27,330 nucleotides of DNA from Ignavibacteria bacterium UBA2333 (GCA_002344895.1 DDUR01000094.1:1-27330); one strand, 5' to 3'; shown: positions 15,410 to 23,215, numbered from the stretch's first letter. Numbers and translations: made by a program. The notes: generated by a model from the sequence alone, not told the origin.

Positions 15410-17019
15410 CCACCACCAACCAGAAACAACTAGGCAGCACACTCTGGGCAATCGCAGACCAGCTACGTGGAGCGATGGATGCGGACGACTTCCGGGACTA
15501 CATGCTGTCCTTCCTGTTCTTGCGCTATCTCTCAGACAACTACGAGCTGGCGGCAAAGAAGGAGCTGGGTAAGGACTACCCGAACGTGAGTAGCGACGGA
15601 CGCAAGGTGCCGCTTGCGTTGTGGTACGCGAACAATGTGGACGACGTGCCGGAGTTCGAACGGCAGATGCGCCGTAAGGTGCACTATGTGATCAAGCCGG
15701 AGCATCTGTGGAGCAGCATTGCTAATCTGGCGCGGATTCAGAGTGCCGATCTTCTGAACACGCTGCAGTCGGGATTTAAGTACATCGAAACGGAGTCGTT
15801 TGAGAGCACCTTCCAAGGACTGTTCTCCGAAATCGACCTCAGCTCGCCGAAGTTGGGCAGGACCTATGCGGATAGAAATACCAAGCTCTGCACGATCATT
15901 CAGAAGATTGCTGAGGGTCTTGCTGAGTTCTCAACAGACGTTGACGCACTCGGTGATGCGTACGAGTATCTCATCGGACAGTTTGCGGCCGGATCAGGCA
16001 AGAAGGCGGGTGAGTTCTATACGCCTCAACAGGTATCCGATATCCTTTCGGCGATCGTGACACTTGATAGTCAGGAGCCAAGCACAGGACCCCGGAAACG
16101 GCTTGAGAACGTTCTTGACTTTGCTTGCGGTTCCGGCTCATTGTTGCTGAACGTCCGCAAACGTGTCAAAGAACAATACGGCACTATCGGAAAGATCTAC
16201 GGACAAGAAAAGAATATCACCACGTATAACCTGGCGCGGATGAACATGCTGCTCCATGGTGTGAAGGATAGTGAGTTTGAGATCCACCATGGTGATACGC
16301 TGCTCAATGATTGGGACATGATGCGCGAGCAGAACCCTGCAAAACGACCGAGCTTCGACGCCATCGTTGCCAATCCCCCATTCAGTTATCGCTGGGATGC
16401 CTCAACGAACATGGCCGATGATGTGCGGTTTAAGAGTTATGGACTGGCACCAAAATCAGCAGCCGACTTTGCGTTTCTCCTTCACGGTTTTCATTACCTC
16501 AAGGAAGAAGGCGTGATGGCCATTATTCTTCCGCACGGTGTCCTCTTCCGTGGTGGTTCCGAGGAACGTATTCGTACCAAACTCCTTAAGGATGGCCATA
16601 TAGACACCGTTATCGGTCTACCGGCAAACCTCTTCTACTCAACTGGTATCCCTGTCTGTATCCTTGTTCTGAAGAAATGCAAAAAGCCAGGCGATGTACT
16701 CTTCATTAACGCGTCTGAACATTTTGTTAAGGGCAAACGACAGAATCAGCTGACATCGGAACACATCTCAAAAATCATCGAAACCTATAAGCACCGCACG
16801 GAAGAGTCCCGCTACTCCCGTCGTGTGAGTATGGAAGTCATCGAACAAAACGACTTTAACCTCAACATCACCCGGTACGTCAGCACAAGTGTTGCCGAGG
16901 AAGAAATTGATCTCGACGCAGTGCACGCTGAACTCATAAAAGTTGAGGAAGAGATTCGTAAAGCCACCAAGGAACACAACACCTACTTACAAGAGCTGGG
17001 GTTGAAGGAGTTGCCATAA
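15406..17019 (+). CDS. hsdM: Type I restriction-modification DNA methyltransferase subunit HsdM
   Basis: This 537-residue protein shows the N-terminal HsdM helical domain (LGSTLWAIADQLRGAMDADDFRDYML) and the adenine-N6 methyltransferase core: SAM motif I VLDFACGSGSLL (about 236-247) and catalytic NPPF at 323-326. Before motif I stands the typical AGEFYTPQQVSDIL. It transfers methyl from SAM to adenine in the target set by HsdS, and two copies join HsdS and HsdR. It is unusual that hsdM is the last gene, about 3.4 kb after the end of hsdS, with rloC and rhuM between. The length is normal and all key motifs are intact. Confidence 0.96.
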   Translation: MTTTNQKQLGSTLWAIADQLRGAMDADDFRDYMLSFLFLRYLSDNYELAAKKELGKDYPNVSSDGRKVPLALWYANNVDDVPEFERQMRRKVHYVIKPEHLWSSIANLARIQSADLLNTLQSGFKYIETESFESTFQGLFSEIDLSSPKLGRTYADRNTKLCTIIQKIAEGLAEFSTDVDALGDAYEYLIGQFAAGSGKKAGEFYTPQQVSDILSAIVTLDSQEPSTGPRKRLENVLDFACGSGSLLLNVRKRVKEQYGTIGKIYGQEKNITTYNLARMNMLLHGVKDSEFEIHHGDTLLNDWDMMREQNPAKRPSFDAIVANPPFSYRWDASTNMADDVRFKSYGLAPKSAADFAFLLHGFHYLKEEGVMAIILPHGVLFRGGSEERIRTKLLKDGHIDTVIGLPANLFYSTGIPVCILVLKKCKKPGDVLFINASEHFVKGKRQNQLTSEHISKIIETYKHRTEESRYSRRVSMEVIEQNDFNLNITRYVSTSVAEEEIDLDAVHAELIKVEEEIRKATKEHNTYLQELGLKELP

Positions 17020-17080
17020 GGGTGATGGGGGAAGGCATTACTCGCTTAAAAGAGTTGTACGCAAACTTGATATTCAACTG

Positions 17081-17926
17081 TCACAAAGGGTTAAATCGCA
17101 AACTGAAGTCTGGGATTTGGTACATGGTTGACCTTTCAATTGTGCCTGCAAACCCTAACGCAATGAATTTGGCTTTCAGTTCTTCAAACACACTATTTTC
17201 GTAGCGTGGATCAAAGACCAATTCTTCAAGGATCGATATTGGGTCAAAGTTGTATTTATACAACTGCCCATTTCCCATTTCTGCATCGCTACTTGCCACA
17301 TAAATGAGTCTTACCTCACTCTCATGTTCAAACTCCGAGCGCTTAACCAACAGTGTTTGTACGGCACCTTGGCCACTCGAATCAAATATATTACTGAGGT
17401 TTTCTGGCTTCTCATAGTATAATTTTATCTCCTCCGATGTGTTGTACCTTACTTTTCCGATATAATAAGAGACCAGCGCATACTCGTTGGTTGGGTCAAA
17501 GAATCCATTAAATAACCTCTTAAGAGTTGTCTTCACCCTTACTCCCTCCTTATCATGTGAGTATATTCTCCATAGAGCATCGGTTTCCTTAGAGTTGAGC
17601 GTCCAACACTGTCCATAGTACTTTTCACGAACGACTTCAAATGAGACTGGCTCACCAGTACTTAAACTTGCTTTCTGTCTGAACACCAAATTCTCAAATG
17701 GGTCATCCCACATTATTGGCTTTACCAAAGTATTCTTTTTATCGACGAACAATTGTTCCAACCTACAACGTGGGTAGACTCTGTAGACTGGCGTGTCCCA
17801 ATCGAAGCCTTCGTCGAAGTTAAGGACGCACGATCTCATTAAACGCAGGTTCTCTTTCACTTGTTCTCCAGTTGCAGGCATCTCGTGTCCAGTTAATGGT
17901 CTTGAATTGAAGTTAGTTTTTTGCAT
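17081..17926 (-). CDS. DUF2971 family protein
   Basis: DUF2971 is recognised from YRVYPRCRLEQLF, KPIMWDDPFENL and the block GQCWTLNSKETDALWRIYSHDKEGVRVKTTL, with HESEVRLIYVA further on. The molecular function of the family is not known to me. I chose ATG 17926 (about 281 aa); a GTG at 17968 and an ATG at 17884 are alternatives and no Shine-Dalgarno decides. It faces hsdM tail-to-tail (62 bp apart) and lies inside the repeat-bounded module. Base composition is visibly A/T-richer than in the hsd genes, suggesting a separate origin. Confidence 0.8.
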   Translation of the reverse strand: MQKTNFNSRPLTGHEMPATGEQVKENLRLMRSCVLNFDEGFDWDTPVYRVYPRCRLEQLFVDKKNTLVKPIMWDDPFENLVFRQKASLSTGEPVSFEVVREKYYGQCWTLNSKETDALWRIYSHDKEGVRVKTTLKRLFNGFFDPTNEYALVSYYIGKVRYNTSEEIKLYYEKPENLSNIFDSSGQGAVQTLLVKRSEFEHESEVRLIYVASSDAEMGNGQLYKYNFDPISILEELVFDPRYENSVFEELKAKFIALGFAGTIERSTMYQIPDFSLRFNPL

Positions 17927-17989
17927 CCATAGAGAATTACTGATTCCTGTGACGCTTACCGCATACACCTGCGCGCATAGATGGATATG

Positions 17990-18330
17990 CTCGTTTCTTC
18001 GTTGACTTTCGAGTGAACTTCATGAGAGGTGCCCGTTTATCTTTGCGAAGCGTGAATTCACCAGTGAGATAACTTAAACAATCGCGGGAGATTGAGCTCC
18101 ATCCATCACGACAATTTGGTCTCGATTGAGTACATTACGCGCTGTCGTATGCGCTGATCTTCGGTGTTCCATCAGGTTACATGGCATTATTGTAGGGGCT
18201 ATGGTATCGCCGGATTCTACCTGCTTCTGCTTCGTCGCAAAAAATGCCGTCGTTGCCGCGCCATTCTGTACTCCTTTCAAGAGATTTAACTAAGGTCGAC
18301 AACCTCTCCAGGTTTTTGGGGGCCGACAAC
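17990..18330. other. Gap with no confident gene
   Basis: A minus-strand frame at 18074-18280 (68 aa, ending RDQIVVMDGAQSPAIV) is open. A Shine-Dalgarno-like AGGAG stands in front of a different frame that stops quickly (MARQRRHFLRRSRSR-stop). Together they could be a frame-shifted remnant, but I recognise no family. Confidence 0.3.
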
Positions 18331-18682
18331 GGCTTACGCTGGGCGACGTGGGGTTACACGGGGTTACGCGGGGTTCTGTTTCGGGTCGTTTCCGGACGGT
18401 TTCACCGCCCGCTGATCGTTGCTACTACGGGCAAATGTACACGCTGGGCAATGAGACCTCTGAAGCGCTCCAGAGGGGCGTTCGATTGCTTTGCCTGAGA
18501 TGACGAGGCGTGACATTTGTATGGGATCGCATTCATAATATTCCTGTCAATAAAAAGAAACGTCGAGTTGCGATATCTTGCAATTGACGAGGAAAACACA
18601 CATGAACGTGACATACGAAATGAGAACAAACGTGTTGGAGAATTGCGAAGGAACGAATACAACAACATGTGATCTCGTTTCC
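18331..18682 (+). repeat. Composite repeat copy 2
   Basis: Same layout as copy 1. Decamers (18331-18378, GGGTTACACG / GGGTTACGCG) come first, then GTCGTTTCC-GACGGTTT-ACCG and GCTGATCGTTG, then a degraded palindromic part where the GTTGCCCC hairpin is largely lost but CTCCAGAGGGGCG remains. Last is the 146-bp block 18537-18682, about 92 percent identical to 5148-5293 with no gaps. It has the same orientation as copy 1, 13,389 bp away. Confidence 0.87.
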
Positions 18683-18765
18683 TTTCTCTTCCTCAATCAT
18701 CGTCCAGATACTCGGTATTGACACGAATAAACCATTCGTTCTGATATACGCATTAAGCTACCGAG

Positions 18766-18969
18766 GTGAAACTAAATGACTTCTCTCGCTTCGGCGAACT
18801 CAAAGCTACAATAGATGAACAATGGACTAAGAACTGTTTTAATGGTATTAGTGCAGATTCACACCCAACCAAAATGGTCATAATCAAAGCTAGTTCGCTT
18901 CTGCGAATGGTAACACTTGAGTGTATCTTCGAACCCGACGGTAGCTATGATTCTGCTTATTGTGTTTGA
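18766..18969 (+). CDS. Small ORF, 67 aa, unknown
   Basis: The GTG start is preceded by only a weak site. The sequence KLNDFSRFGELKATIDEQW, then KMVIIKASSLLRMVTLECIFEPDGSYDSAYCV, reads like a protein C-terminal half (helix, then two strands). I recognise no family. It converges with the retron operon (33 bp between the stops). It could be a real small gene or the remnant of a longer one. Confidence 0.3.
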   Translation: MKLNDFSRFGELKATIDEQWTKNCFNGISADSHPTKMVIIKASSLLRMVTLECIFEPDGSYDSAYCV

Positions 18970-19001
18970 CAACGTGGGGAGTGTAAGAAGACTATTTAAT
19001 C

Positions 19002-19850
19002 TTATCGTTTCCATAGATCGTCATCTACTTGCTTGATACGTTCAATGTAACCCAGTAGACCTGTCGAATACTCACCAGATTTAACTAACCGACGAATAGC
19101 GCGGGATGGCTGTATACATTCTAGGGAAACATCGATACCCGTGATGAGCACACTACCGTTTCTTTCGAGGTCGAGGAAACATGTCTTTCGATTGTGATAC
19201 TTAAGCCCAAATGAGCGGATACTTTCGAGTATGAAAGCAACAGAACCTGAGTGACGAAAGTCATATTGGCCGCTAAGTACAATATCATCTACAAAGCGCG
19301 TGTATTGCAGGTCTCGTTTTGAAGCGTGAGCTGACACGATTTCATCGAATTCCGACATTACGATATTGGCAATAGCGCTGCTTGTTGGAGCGCCAGTTGG
19401 TACAGAGCCTTTATATGTCGTCAGTTTGGTGATTATTGATGCAATTCTGGGTATGAAACCGACATTCAACAATGCTCGATACACCATCGACGAATTGAGA
19501 GTTGGGTAGAAGTTCTGAATGTCGGTATTAAAAACGAATCGATTTCCAGTGTGAATTGAAGCATTCTGAATATTGTCGTGCCCAATGACACCACCGAATG
19601 CTGCCTCGGCTACTTCAAGTCTTGATAGAAGTTCCATGTATAGTCTTGTTTGTACATAGCATAGACGCGGTCTGGGAGACTGAATGTAACGTACTTTACC
19701 ACATCCCTTTTGGCGGAGCGGCCATTCACGATACTGATTTCCGTCAGCTTTGTACGACAACTCCGACAAGGTAAGCAGTCCGTTTACATCACCTTTTAAA
19801 CCGCAAATTACAGCAAGGTGCTTATGATTTGTCGGCAACTTCACTGACAT
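19002..19850 (-). CDS. Retron-type reverse transcriptase
   Basis: This 282-residue RT shows N96-A-S-I-H100 (the NAxxH motif specific to retron RTs), motif A FNTDIQNFYP with D110, motif B VPTGAPTSS (150-158) and catalytic FVDD (186-189), where most retrons have YADD. ITG at 236-238 stands in the place of the retron VTG motif. It should reverse-transcribe an msr-msd RNA from a priming guanosine to give msDNA. It is somewhat shorter than many retron RTs. The start ATG 19850 overlaps the 3' end of the upstream HTH gene by 29 bp; AAAGGAG about 11 nt upstream supports it. Context (XRE protein plus small ORF) matches the HTH-associated retron class, type VI in the published scheme as I recall it. 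Group II intron RTs are excluded by length and the missing maturase domain. Confidence 0.9.
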   Translation of the reverse strand: MSVKLPTNHKHLAVICGLKGDVNGLLTLSELSYKADGNQYREWPLRQKGCGKVRYIQSPRPRLCYVQTRLYMELLSRLEVAEAAFGGVIGHDNIQNASIHTGNRFVFNTDIQNFYPTLNSSMVYRALLNVGFIPRIASIITKLTTYKGSVPTGAPTSSAIANIVMSEFDEIVSAHASKRDLQYTRFVDDIVLSGQYDFRHSGSVAFILESIRSFGLKYHNRKTCFLDLERNGSVLITGIDVSLECIQPSRAIRRLVKSGEYSTGLLGYIERIKQVDDDLWKR

Positions 19851-20136
19851 TTGGAAAATGCTCCTTTATCAATCGTACCATGCTCGATTTTAACCTTGAA
19901 AAGTCTGAAGCTTCTATCATCATGTCTTCAGAGTGTCGAGATGTGAGGACCAAAATGACAATGTCAGGAACCTGCAACTGCGCCGCCACAATGCTGACGA
20001 CCTGCTTCCCTGGTGATCTTTCGTCTCGTTCCAATTGCGAAAGAAAACTTTGGGATATATGCAACCTAGCCGCAAGCTCAATCTGACTGAGGTTGTGCTC
20101 GCCTCGGAACCACTGCAAAAGTTCACCGAATGTCAT
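19822..20136 (-). CDS. XRE-family HTH protein, probable retron accessory/effector
   Basis: This 104-residue protein has a clear XRE/Cro helix-turn-helix at residues 4-58: LLQWFRGEHNLSQIELAARLHISQSFLSQLERDERSPG. A C-terminal tail of about 45 residues has no recognised domain (MMIEASDFSRLKSSMVRLIKEHFPNV). The start is supported by GAGG 8 nt before ATG 20136. It overlaps the RT gene by 29 bp, so the two are co-expressed. It could repress its own operon through the repeated GTCCGTTC sequences upstream, act as the retron toxin or effector held by msDNA, or both. The first is DNA-binding inference; the second follows from HTH-associated retrons. Confidence 0.85.
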   Translation of the reverse strand: MTFGELLQWFRGEHNLSQIELAARLHISQSFLSQLERDERSPGKQVVSIVAAQLQVPDIVILVLTSRHSEDMMIEASDFSRLKSSMVRLIKEHFPNVSEVADKS

Positions 20137-20173
20137 TTGCTGTTCCTCAATAGAAACGTTTGTAGATAGGTTG

Positions 20174-20413
20174 TCACTCTGCTACCATCCGCAAAACATC
20201 AACGACTATCTTGAGAACCTGAAGAAAGACTTGTGTCTTTCTCGTCGTGCTCGCGGTGTTTTCGGTCACGGATTTGCATTCGGGCGTATCAGTCTCCCTA
20301 AGGAGTTTTAACAACTCCGCAATCTGTGATCGAGTGTGACTGTCAAAGGCGCTATGGTTCTTCTCAATGATCGCCTCAAGACTACTCAAGGCATCTTTGT
20401 AATCCTTTTTCAT
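20174..20413 (-). CDS. Small protein, 79 aa, first gene of the retron operon
   Basis: The start at 20413 has a good Shine-Dalgarno (AAAGGAG, 7 nt before ATG). The protein is helical: KKDYKDALSSLEAIIEKNH, then SQIAELLKLLRETDT, and a C-terminal amphipathic hydrophobic helix VFLQVLKIVVDVLRMVAE that could touch a membrane. I recognise no family. It precedes the HTH gene by 37 bp and is probably co-transcribed with it and the RT. A role as toxin, antitoxin or RT partner is open; the amphipathic C-terminus makes a membrane-acting effector thinkable but unproven. Confidence 0.7.
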   Translation of the reverse strand: MKKDYKDALSSLEAIIEKNHSAFDSHTRSQIAELLKLLRETDTPECKSVTENTASTTRKTQVFLQVLKIVVDVLRMVAE

Positions 20414-20440
20414 AGATTACTCCTTTCGGATAAGATTGAT

Positions 20441-20534
20441 GAAAATGAACGGGCAACATGCCCTGTCCGTTCTCTTAGCGCGAGTCCGTTCATTTTCAGC
20501 GCCTTTGATGCCTATCTACTCGTTCTGTCCGTTC
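20441..20534 (-). promoter_or_regulatory. Inverted repeat and GTCCGTTC repeats upstream of the retron operon
   Basis: A perfect 12-bp inverted repeat, GAAAATGAACGG (20441-20452) and CCGTTCATTTTC (20486-20497), encloses a small hairpin GGGCA-ACA-TGCCC (20451-20463). GTCCGTTC occurs at 20465-20472, 20484-20491 and 20527-20534, and its reverse core GAACGG at 20447-20452. This could be the operator of the XRE protein, or the msd stem of the retron RNA, directly 5' of the first gene. Confidence 0.55.
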
Positions 20535-20780
20535 AACACCTACAAATGCTACATGCTTACGAATGGAGTACATCCAAGTGTAAGATTTGATCTGTCATGT
20601 GCCCGGGCATATCCTGTGACCACATTCTGCATCATGTCTCCGCCATAGATGATCCACGCACGGAGATGCCATAGTGGCCCCAGGCAACACCTGATGGTGT
20701 GACTGTGACATAAGCCACAGCCTGTAGAAAGCCTGACTCGCACCCTCTTGAGTAAGAGGTTTGTTTCGATCATTGTCAAA
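20441..20780 (-). ncRNA. Candidate location of the retron msr-msd RNA
   Basis: Retron RNAs lie just upstream of the operon. On the minus strand this stretch contains a row of short stems: CCTCTT-ACTC-AAGAGG (plus-strand 20744-20759), CTGTG...CACAG, ACACC-ATCA-GGTGT, TCTCCG...CGGAGA, TGCCCGGGCA, then the 12-bp stem at 20441-20497. I could not find a convincing a1/a2 pair with a priming G, so borders are unknown. Part of the stretch could instead be a decayed gene. Confidence 0.3.
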
Positions 20781-21069
20781 GAACCGAGTGCAAAATACGA
20801 CGCATTACCGCATACTGCAATATTCCACGAAGCACTACTTTTCCACATCTTAATGTGATCCTTATGACTGTCGAACACCACGGTTTTTCTCTCTCCTTTG
20901 CGTGCGTATTTATTCGGATTGGATACCTTCTCGAGAACCTGAAGTGTGTTGAATCTCCCCGGAATGTCATACCTATCACTTGCTTCACGTTGCGAAGGAC
21001 TCCCCACAACCTCACCCTACTAGTAACAACGTTGGTTTCTAATGCCAGCCATCTTTGATACATCATCAC
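20549..21069 (-). pseudogene. Possible decayed gene
   Basis: Minus-strand frames give protein-like segments in succession but in different frames: YQRWLALETNVVTSRVRL, then KYARKGERKTVVFDSHKDHI, then FDNDRNKPLTQEGASQAFYR, AVAYVTVTPSGVAWGHYG and MMQNVVTGYARAHDRSNLTL before a stop near 20549. This looks like a gene broken by several frameshifts. I recognise no family, and the reading could be chance. From 21070 to 21480 I see nothing interpretable. Confidence 0.25.
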
Positions 21070-21500
21070 GTGTTTACGTTGGCGGTAGATTCAGATCAAA
21101 CTCGCCGTTCGTTCATTTTACTTTTGTCCTGCCCACAAACACATGTTCACGCGAAGTTTAATACTGCCAACGACTTACGTATGTAAGCCCATTTTACACC
21201 GGCAATACCATCGGCTTCTGTGAGTTGTCTGCTGACAGGTAGTCAATCCTGCTTCAATTCAACCGGAACAACTGGCTCGTCCTTATACCGTGTGAAATAT
21301 CGTTTCCCCTAGCCCACCGAAACGTCCGGAATGCAACGACAGTAAATGTCACCAGTCACCCTATGGATTGATGGACTTTCCATATCGTGAACGCTGATAT
21401 GTCGTAACTCGTAGTCATCGTCTTATCCTCTTTTGAAGAGCTTTTTGAAATCTGACGTCGATTCGAACATTGTCCAAACACAGTGACGGCCACAACCATT

Positions 21501-21917
21501 ATGAAGCTCGATCTCAGCAGTCTCACGAACGCCACAACCGCACTCGAACGGTCCATAAATGCCGCGAAGGCGTATGAGACAACCATTCCCTCTGAACTAC
21601 GAGACACGGTTCGTAGTGGTATCATACAGAACTTTACGGTTGCATATACCCTTTCCTGGAAAACGATGCAGCGGTGGCTGGAGATGAATGTTAGCGTAAA
21701 TGCCGTTGATGGTGTTTCACGACGAGAGTTGTTCCGATATGCAGCAGAACATCGGCTAATTCACGACGTCGATGTCTGGATGTGTTTTCACACCGCTCGT
21801 GACGAAACACCTAACACATACGATGGCGCGGTAGCTGAAGAGGTTGGCCAGATTGCGAAACGTTTTGTTTCGGAAGCGCAGGCCCTAATCACATCCGTAC
21901 ACTCACGGAATGGTTGA
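21501..21917 (+). CDS. Nucleotidyltransferase substrate-binding protein (HI0074/HEPN-like)
   Basis: This 138-residue, all-helical protein matches the NTase substrate-binding family: LDLSSLTNATTALERSINAAK, then IPSELRDTVRSGIIQNFTVAYTLSWKTMQRWLE, and WMCFHTARDETPNTYDGAVAEEV near residue 103. HEPN relatives pair with a minimal nucleotidyltransferase (MntA/HI0073) as a two-gene toxin-antitoxin-like module. In the usual R....H.Y signature, Asn stands where His is expected (RDETPNTYD), so RNase activity is doubtful. I chose ATG 21501 over the GTG at 21483 because family members begin just before LDLSSL. No nucleotidyltransferase gene is visible on either side, so it appears orphaned. It lies at the right end of the retron module, 9 bp before repeat copy 3. 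Confidence 0.83.
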   Translation: MKLDLSSLTNATTALERSINAAKAYETTIPSELRDTVRSGIIQNFTVAYTLSWKTMQRWLEMNVSVNAVDGVSRRELFRYAAEHRLIHDVDVWMCFHTARDETPNTYDGAVAEEVGQIAKRFVSEAQALITSVHSRNG

Positions 21918-21926
21918 AGAGATGGA

Positions 21927-22111
21927 ACGCGGGCCCACGCCGGGTTACACCGGCTTACGCGGGGTTACGCCGGGTGACACTTTCTCTTTATCGCATTGTT
22001 TCCCGATGGTTTCACTGCCGGCTGATCGTTGCCCCTCCGGGGCACCCAGATCTCTGAACCGCCCCGGAGGGGCGCGGTATATCAGCCCGGGGTAACACCC
22101 CGGGGTGTTAC
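21927..22111 (+). repeat. Composite repeat copy 3 (no 146-bp block)
   Basis: Positions 21927-21970 equal 4952-4995 and 22017-22044 equal 5033-5060. The palindromic pair is intact here: GCCCCTCCGGGGC and its exact reverse complement GCCCCGGAGGGGC, about 16 nt apart. It is followed by GCGGTATATC and a perfect 20-bp palindrome GTAACACCCCGGGGTGTTAC (22092-22111). From 22112 to 22282 I see no gene; the caspase-like gene's promoter presumably lies there. Confidence 0.88.
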
Positions 22112-22282
22112 ATGCGGTGAGGTCATACCGGACATCTAATGATTTCAAATGACGTAGCAACGTCTAGAGTGGCCTCACGGTTTTCCGGGATTTTTCATCT
22201 GTATCGTCGTTGTTGTTGATCGTGATCGAACATATGATTGTAGATTCTTTGTACTCGACCCGCATTAAGGAGGAACGACGAG

Positions 22283-23122
22283 ATGTTAAATCTACCAAGA
22301 CAACCAATTCGTGGTCTCACGATCTGTGTTGGGAGCTCGACAAAGAATAGTGGCACAATGATCGACTTGAATGAGATCCGCGAATGGAACAGGTGGGATG
22401 GCATCTTTGCTCGGGATCATCGGATACATATTCATCCCTCCCCTCCTCTGATTGATGCAGTCGCAACAAAGGATAGGATTCTCGATACGATCTGTGAGTT
22501 TGTGCGAGATACTCCGCCTTATACTACAGGTGTCATTGTCTATTTCGGACACGGTGTGCTTGTTCGTTCCAATCGTGAAGATCGCTTCCTTGATCACTAT
22601 CTGTTAGCAGGTGATTCCGACGTTGACGATACGAACTCTCTGATTTCTGAAGCGGACCTAAAAAAGGCTATTTATCAGTCTATGAAGAAGGATGCTCGAA
22701 TCGTTGTCGTTGTTGATGCGTGCAGATTGATCCGCACTGACCGTACAGATTCTGCACAAGCGTTCGTCCATACTGATGATTCGTGGAAAGAACGACAGTT
22801 TATGTCGGCTATCGCTGAATCCGCGCGAGAGTTTTCTATTGCCGAGTCAGGCGTATCACACGAGGTCACCACGACATCGATTCTTGTTGTTTCATCGTGT
22901 GGTGATAAACAGTATGCATTCTCATTACAAATCGGCACTCATGAGCACGAAAGTGTTTTCGGTCATTATTACCAGCATGTTACAACGATTCCCTCTGAGC
23001 ACCAACCATTGTCCTTCGATGAAGTTATAAACAAGGTCGCAATGCATATTCAGCGACATGGCCGGAATCAAACGCCCTTCGTCAGCAATGTTGAACTCGC
23101 AAAGAAATGGGAAGCCGCCTGA
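22283..23122 (+). CDS. Caspase-like cysteine peptidase (C14-type fold)
   Basis: This 279-residue protein has the caspase-fold dyad: His90 in VIVYFGHG and Cys147 in RIVVVVDACR, with LTICVGSST as the first strand and ILVVSSCGDKQYA as a later strand. Bacterial caspase-like proteins act as peptidases, often as effectors in defence or cell-death systems. This one is only the peptidase domain: there is no sensor, TPR, membrane or NACHT domain, and no signal peptide. ATG 22283 follows AGGAGG by 9 nt. It is transcribed away from repeat copy 3. The downstream gene on the minus strand may or may not be its partner. Substrate and activator are unknown. Confidence 0.82.
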   Translation: MLNLPRQPIRGLTICVGSSTKNSGTMIDLNEIREWNRWDGIFARDHRIHIHPSPPLIDAVATKDRILDTICEFVRDTPPYTTGVIVYFGHGVLVRSNREDRFLDHYLLAGDSDVDDTNSLISEADLKKAIYQSMKKDARIVVVVDACRLIRTDRTDSAQAFVHTDDSWKERQFMSAIAESAREFSIAESGVSHEVTTTSILVVSSCGDKQYAFSLQIGTHEHESVFGHYYQHVTTIPSEHQPLSFDEVINKVAMHIQRHGRNQTPFVSNVELAKKWEAA

Positions 23123-23215
23123 TGTTATCTGACTGCTTCCCGATGTTATCCGTTTTCGGCATGAGACTATGATTGTCATTGTCCGCGCAACGACGCATTC
23201 GATTTGCTCGATGTT

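Noticed and set aside
19002..20413. Diversity-generating retroelement
   Set aside because: The RT has retron motifs (NAxxH), no template/variable repeat pair was seen, and the four-helix protein at 261-767 is 18 kb away.
21360..21500. Nucleotidyltransferase partner upstream of the HEPN-like gene
   Set aside because: All frames contain stops, and no GSRARG or DxD motif is visible.
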